The position numbers and the translations under genes were made by a program. From Janibacter sp. Soil728 (GTDB lineage Bacteria; Actinomycetota; Actinomycetes; Actinomycetales; Dermatophilaceae), in the NCBI RefSeq assembly GCF_001428305.1, contig NZ_LMRZ01000004.1, positions 345,399 through 409,398 on the forward strand: a stretch of 64,000 bases of DNA, read 5' to 3'. Below the pieces are notes generated by a model. It worked only from the letters and a program-made list of their open reading frames with translations, ran no database searches and had not been told where the DNA came from. Below, piece by piece: positions 60,411 through 64,000 of the stretch (its first letter is position 1; the number at the start of each line of letters is the position of its first letter).

Positions 60411-61640
60411 TTGGACGCCGTCGAGACCGTCGAGACCGAGGTCCGCGAGCTCATCCGACGCTCGGGCCTGGACCCGGTCCGCGAGACCGCGGAGGTCGCC
60501 GACCTCGTGCGTGCTGCCGTCACCGACTACGACGAGCGCGCCACCCAGGGCGGGCTGCCGCTGCTCGGCAACTTCGAGGCAGCGGTCAAGTCGGTCCTCG
60601 ACACGGTCGCCGGCTTCGGGCCCCTGCAGCGCTACTTCGACGACCCCTTCGTCGAGGAGATCTGGATCAACAGCCCCAGCCGGGTCTTCGTCGCCCGCAA
60701 TGGCGTGTCGGAGCTGACGAGCACGGTGCTCACGGCCGACGAGGTCCGCGACCTCGTCGAGAAGATGCTCAAGTCGTCCGGCCGACGGATCGACCTGTCG
60801 TCGCCCTTCGTCGACGCGACATTGCCCGACGGCAGTCGGCTGCACGTCGTCATCCCGGACATCACCCGGGAGCACTGGGCGGTCAACGTCCGCAAGTTCG
60901 TCGTCAAGGCCGACCACCTCGACGATCTCGTGCGGCTCGGCACGCTCACCAAGGAGGCCGCAGTCTTCCTGCAGGCCGCGGTGGCGGCAGGTCTCAACGT
61001 GCTCGTGGCGGGAGGCACGCAGGCCGGCAAGACGACCCTGCTCAACTGCCTCTCCGCGGCCATCCCGGCGAGGGAGCGGATCGTGACGTGCGAGGAGGTC
61101 TTCGAGCTGAAGATCCCGATGCGCGATGTGGTCTCCATGCAGTGCCGGCAGTCCAACCTCGAGGGCATGGGCGAGATTCCGCTGCGCCGGCTCGTCAAGG
61201 AGGCGCTGCGCATGCGCCCGTCGCGCATCATCGTCGGCGAGGTGCGCCAGGCCGAGAGCCTCGACCTGCTCATCGCCCTCAACTCCGGACTGCCGGGGAT
61301 GTGCACGATCCACGCCAACTCGGCTCGCGAGGCCGTCACCAAGATGTGCACCCTCCCACTGCTGGCCGGCGAGAACGTGGGGTCGCGCTTCGTGGTGCCC
61401 ACCGTCGCCGGGTCGATCGACCTGGTCGTCCACGCGGCGCTCGAAGCCGATGGCATGCGCCGCGTCCGCGAGATCGTGGCGCTGCCAGGGCGGATCGAGA
61501 ACGACGTCGTCGAGATCAGTGACATCTTCACCACGCGAGAGGGCCGGCTCGTGCGGGCCGACGGCTACCCGCCCCACCGGGACCGCTTCGCTCGCGCCGG
61601 ATATGACGTGACCGCGCTGCTCGGTGGCGGTCCCTCGTGA
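60411..61640 (+). CDS. cpaF: Tad pilus ATPase CpaF/TadA
   Basis: A 409-residue type II/IV secretion ATPase. Walker A GGTQAGKT at 201-208 follows the N-terminal domain (VAGFGPLQRYFDDPFVEEIW), with RIIVGEVRQAESLDLLIALN (Walker B/Asp box) and a His box MCTIHANSAREAVTKM. It powers assembly of Flp pili with TadB and TadC. The preferred start is TTG 60411, behind the Shine-Dalgarno GAAGGGGGG; GTG 60357 is an in-frame alternative. The genes that follow overlap as GTGA and ATGA. Confidence 0.9.
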   Translation: MDAVETVETEVRELIRRSGLDPVRETAEVADLVRAAVTDYDERATQGGLPLLGNFEAAVKSVLDTVAGFGPLQRYFDDPFVEEIWINSPSRVFVARNGVSELTSTVLTADEVRDLVEKMLKSSGRRIDLSSPFVDATLPDGSRLHVVIPDITREHWAVNVRKFVVKADHLDDLVRLGTLTKEAAVFLQAAVAAGLNVLVAGGTQAGKTTLLNCLSAAIPARERIVTCEEVFELKIPMRDVVSMQCRQSNLEGMGEIPLRRLVKEALRMRPSRIIVGEVRQAESLDLLIALNSGLPGMCTIHANSAREAVTKMCTLPLLAGENVGSRFVVPTVAGSIDLVVHAALEADGMRRVREIVALPGRIENDVVEISDIFTTREGRLVRADGYPPHRDRFARAGYDVTALLGGGPS

Positions 61641-62506
61641 CCGGGGTGCTGGTCGGGGCACTGCTGGGTGTCGGGCTCTTCCTCATCTGGTGGTCCATGT
61701 GGCCCCACGACGAGGAGCGGGTCGCCACGCACCGCGACCACAAGGTCATCCGGCGCCTCCGCGACGATCTCGCGCAGGCCGGTTACCGGGGGATCGGTCC
61801 CGCGGGCCTGCTCACAGCGTGCGCGATCGCCTTCGTGCTGATCTTCGTCACCGGCGTCGCGCTGACGCGCGTCCCAGCCATTGCCCTGTGCTTCGCGGTC
61901 ATGGCGGGGTGGGCTCCGGTCGCCGTCGTCAGCATGCGGGCAAGGGCGCGGCGCGCACACCTGAGGGACCTGTGGCCCGATGCCGTGGACAACGTCACCT
62001 CGGCCGTGCGGGCCGGACTGGCTCTGCCAGAGGCCTTGTCCCAGCTGTCGGTCCGTGGTCCGGAGGAGCTGCGTCCTCCATTCGCCGAGTTCGCGAGCGA
62101 CTACCGCACGACGGGCCGCTTCAACGACTGCCTCGACCGGCTCAAGATCCGCTTGGCCGACCCCGTCGGGGACCGGCTCGTCGAGTCTCTGCGCATCGCC
62201 CGCGAGGTGGGTGGCTCGGACCTGGGCTCGCTGCTGCGGACCCTGTCGACCTTCCTCCGCGAGGACGCTCGCACCCGCAGCGAGCTGGAGACACGGCAGT
62301 CGTGGACCGTCAATGCAGCCCGCCTGGCCGTGGCGGCGCCGTGGCTCGTCCTCGCGATGCTCTCCACGAGACCAGAGTCTGTTCAGGCGTACAACACCTC
62401 GACGGGCGCGCTCGTCCTCGCCGTCGGTGCGGCAGCGACCTTCGTGGCCTACCGGGTCATGGTCCGCATCGGGCGTCTCCCTGAAGAAGAGCGGGTGCTG
62501 CGATGA
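61637..62506 (+). CDS. tadB: Tad inner-membrane protein TadB
   Basis: A 289-residue type II secretion F-like protein. The N-terminal hydrophobic helices (GVLVGALLGVGLFLIWW and AGLLTACAIAFVLIFVTGVA) precede the GspF-type domain (NVTSAVRAGLALPEALSQLS; LRIAREVGGSDLGSLLRTL) and two C-terminal helices. It is one half of the pilus assembly platform. GTG 61637 overlaps the cpaF stop. Confidence 0.88.
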   Translation: MTGVLVGALLGVGLFLIWWSMWPHDEERVATHRDHKVIRRLRDDLAQAGYRGIGPAGLLTACAIAFVLIFVTGVALTRVPAIALCFAVMAGWAPVAVVSMRARARRAHLRDLWPDAVDNVTSAVRAGLALPEALSQLSVRGPEELRPPFAEFASDYRTTGRFNDCLDRLKIRLADPVGDRLVESLRIAREVGGSDLGSLLRTLSTFLREDARTRSELETRQSWTVNAARLAVAAPWLVLAMLSTRPESVQAYNTSTGALVLAVGAAATFVAYRVMVRIGRLPEEERVLR

Positions 62507-63456
62507 CAGATCTCGTGCACTCCGTCGGTCTGGGGCGCAGTGGTGCACTGCTCGGCCTGCTCCTCGCCCTCGGTCTGGCGCTGATCCACCAAGGCTTGCC
62601 CCGGCACCGCCGCGCCACCCTGGACGACCGCCTCGCGCCATACCTGCGTGACACCCCCAGGCCCTCGCGGTTGCTGGCCATCGAGGACGTCACCCTCATC
62701 GCCGTCATCCCGACCGTGCTGCGGCCCCTGGTCACCGACCTGGCCCGTCGGGTCGAGTCGATCCTGGGTGGCACCGCTTCCGTGCGTCGCCGTCTGCTGC
62801 GCTCCGGCAGGACGCCGGACACCGACCACTTCCGGGCCGAGCAGGTCGTGTACGGCTTCGCGGGCGCAGTCCTCGGAGGTGTCCTCGGCGTCGTCTACGT
62901 GACGGGGCAGGGGCGCTCGCCGATCTTCTTGCTCGTGCTCGTCCTGCTCGGTTTCGCCATCGGGGTCGTCGTTCGCGACAGCCTGCTCAGCCGTGAGGCA
63001 AACCGCCGCGAGGCCCGGATGCTCGCCGAGTTCCCCACAGTGGCAGAGCTGCTCGCGCTCGCCGTCGGTGCAGGGGAGGGCGCGGCAGGTGCCCTCGAGC
63101 GTGTTGTCCGCCTCTCTGACGGTGAGCTGTCCGACGAGCTCGGGCGCTGCCTCGCCGACGCCCGAGCCGGTGCGAGCCTGCCGTCAGCGCTGCAGGGTCT
63201 GGCCGACCGCACCGGGCTCACCTCGCTCGCGCGGTTCGTCGACGGCATCGTCGTCGCGGTCGAGCGCGGCACCCCTCTGTCCGAGGTATTGCGTGCCCAG
63301 GCGCAGGACGTCCGTGAGCAAGGACGCCGGCTGATCATGGAGGCCGGTGGCAAGAAGGAGATCGCGATGATGGTGCCGGTGGTCTTCGGCGTCCTCCCGG
63401 TCACGATCCTCTTCGCGCTCTTCCCGGGCCTCGGCTTCTTCCAGTTCCAGATGTGA
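62503..63456 (+). CDS. tadC: Tad inner-membrane protein TadC
   Basis: A 317-residue F-domain protein paired with TadB: N-terminal helix, middle helices (VVYGFAGAVLGGVLGVVYV and LVLVLLGFAIGVVVRDSLL), a GspF domain (FPTVAELLALAVGAGEGAAG; LTSLARFVDGIVVAVERGTP) and a C-terminal helix ending FPGLGFFQFQM, typical for TadC. ATG 62503 overlaps the tadB stop (ATGA). Confidence 0.88.
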   Translation: MTDLVHSVGLGRSGALLGLLLALGLALIHQGLPRHRRATLDDRLAPYLRDTPRPSRLLAIEDVTLIAVIPTVLRPLVTDLARRVESILGGTASVRRRLLRSGRTPDTDHFRAEQVVYGFAGAVLGGVLGVVYVTGQGRSPIFLLVLVLLGFAIGVVVRDSLLSREANRREARMLAEFPTVAELLALAVGAGEGAAGALERVVRLSDGELSDELGRCLADARAGASLPSALQGLADRTGLTSLARFVDGIVVAVERGTPLSEVLRAQAQDVREQGRRLIMEAGGKKEIAMMVPVVFGVLPVTILFALFPGLGFFQFQM

Positions 63457-63488
63457 CCAGACAGCACCACGCCACCAAGGAGATTCGC

Positions 63489-63713
63489 ATGACTGACCCA
63501 CTCATCAAGGCCCATGTCCGCCTGACCGCTACCATCCGTCGCGCGACGGCCCGACTCGACGACGAGACCGGTGACGTCCCCGGCTGGGTCCTCATCACCC
63601 TCATGACCGCGGCCCTCGTGACCGGTATCTGGGCGATTGCGGGCGAGCAGCTGAAGACCATGTTCGAGAGCGCCCTCAACGGCGTCACCGGACCCGACCA
63701 GGTCCACGATTGA
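63489..63713 (+). CDS. Flp-type pilin-like small membrane protein
   Basis: A 74-residue protein, with one membrane helix (GWVLITLMTAALVTGIWAIA) after a charged N-terminus (ARLDDETGDVP). It fits the small Flp-like or DUF4244-type protein between tadC and tadE; the Flp cleavage motif (G before an acidic residue five along) is not clear, so it may be a pilin without the classical processing site. ATG 63489 has AAGGAG eight bases upstream. The longer ORF from 63453 overlaps tadC and is rejected. Confidence 0.7.
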   Translation: MTDPLIKAHVRLTATIRRATARLDDETGDVPGWVLITLMTAALVTGIWAIAGEQLKTMFESALNGVTGPDQVHD

Positions 63714-64000
63714 TCGGTGCCCCGCGTCTGGACGATGACCGCGGATCGGCGGTCGTCGACTTCACCCTGACCTCGACGCTGCTCCTCTTCATCTTCCTCG
63801 CGGTCTTCCAGCTGGGGCTCACCCTGCACGTGCGCAACACGTTGATCTCGTGCGCGAGCGAGGGCGCGAGATACGGCGCCCGCGAGGGTTCGTCGGCTCA
63901 GCAGGGGGAGGACCGCACGAGGGATCTGATCGGCCGGTCGCTGTCGCCACGGTACGCACGCAGCGTGACCTCGAGTACCGCGTCGACGAGCTCTGGCGTG
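63710..64000 (+). CDS. TadE-like pseudopilin, 3' end outside window
   Basis: An open frame of 97 codons runs to the window edge. It begins TTG 63710, overlapping the pilin stop (63711-63713). The start IGAPRLDDDRGSAVVDFTLT leads to the hydrophobic TSTLLLFIFLAVFQLGLTLH, RNTLISCASEGARYGAREG, the pattern of TadE/TadG minor pseudopilins with the RGSAVVDF prepilin-like region. No stop is present, so the length is unknown. No Shine-Dalgarno; translation is probably coupled. Confidence 0.8.
   Translation, partial: MIGAPRLDDDRGSAVVDFTLTSTLLLFIFLAVFQLGLTLHVRNTLISCASEGARYGAREGSSAQQGEDRTRDLIGRSLSPRYARSVTSSTASTSSGV

Overview
The window is a dense, GC-rich chromosome segment from an actinomycete, most probably a member of the Micrococcales close to Intrasporangiaceae (inferred from gene content and style, not from a marker gene). 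Supporting genes are two WhiB regulators, MtrA-MtrB-LpqB, mycothione reductase, the F420 enzyme CofD, a large NAD-dependent glutamate dehydrogenase, PdtaS and SecA. Gene order from cofD to whiB1 broadly follows the Rv3261 to Rv3219 neighbourhood of Mycobacterium tuberculosis, in reverse. No rRNA, tRNA, insertion sequence, prophage or CRISPR array was seen, and no gap between genes exceeds about 300 bases.

Layout. 1-7700: end of a peptidoglycan-binding protein, a TIGR03089 protein, and an envelope polysaccharide group (GT-C membrane enzyme, GT4 fused to a methyltransferase-like domain, flippase-like protein, methyltransferase). 7660-10592: a kinase-like protein, an AlkA-type glycosylase and cofD. 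10661-20760: whiB2, a large membrane glycosyltransferase, a DUF5719 protein, a zincin-like protein, DUF3499, manB, Trm112, a SIS-domain isomerase and mycothione reductase. 20799-24060: DUF808, an acetyltransferase and ahcY, ending in a strong terminator and twin hairpins. 24062-24801: two guanidine-exporter-type SMR genes behind a guanidine-III riboswitch. 24879-35142: mtrA-mtrB-lpqB-comF, hpf, a YcaQ-like protein and secA. 35203-41490: Rv3235-like and LysM proteins, a BldC-like DNA-binding protein, CpaB-like and CpaE-like genes, and a WS/DGAT acyltransferase. 41504-49648: DUF2505, a WXG-type pair, glutamate dehydrogenase, pdtaS and whiB1. 49845-56177: a small membrane protein, an amidase and an EssC/EccC-like FHA-FtsK ATPase. 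56240-60285: a biotin operon (bioY, AMP ligase, thiolase, bioM, bioN) behind a BioQ-type operator. 60411-64000: a Tad pilus operon cut by the right edge.

Expression style. Many genes start 6-8 bases after a TAnnnT -10 box, so they are probably translated from leaderless mRNAs. In two cases (3894 and 20799) the leaderless start opens a 12-14 codon ORF whose stop overlaps the start of the real gene. The most mechanistic find is the guanidine-III aptamer at 24727-24769: its pseudoknot strand is also one arm of a hairpin that covers the ribosome binding site of the exporter gene. The ahcY leader may hold a second structured RNA, a three-way junction, that I do not recognise.
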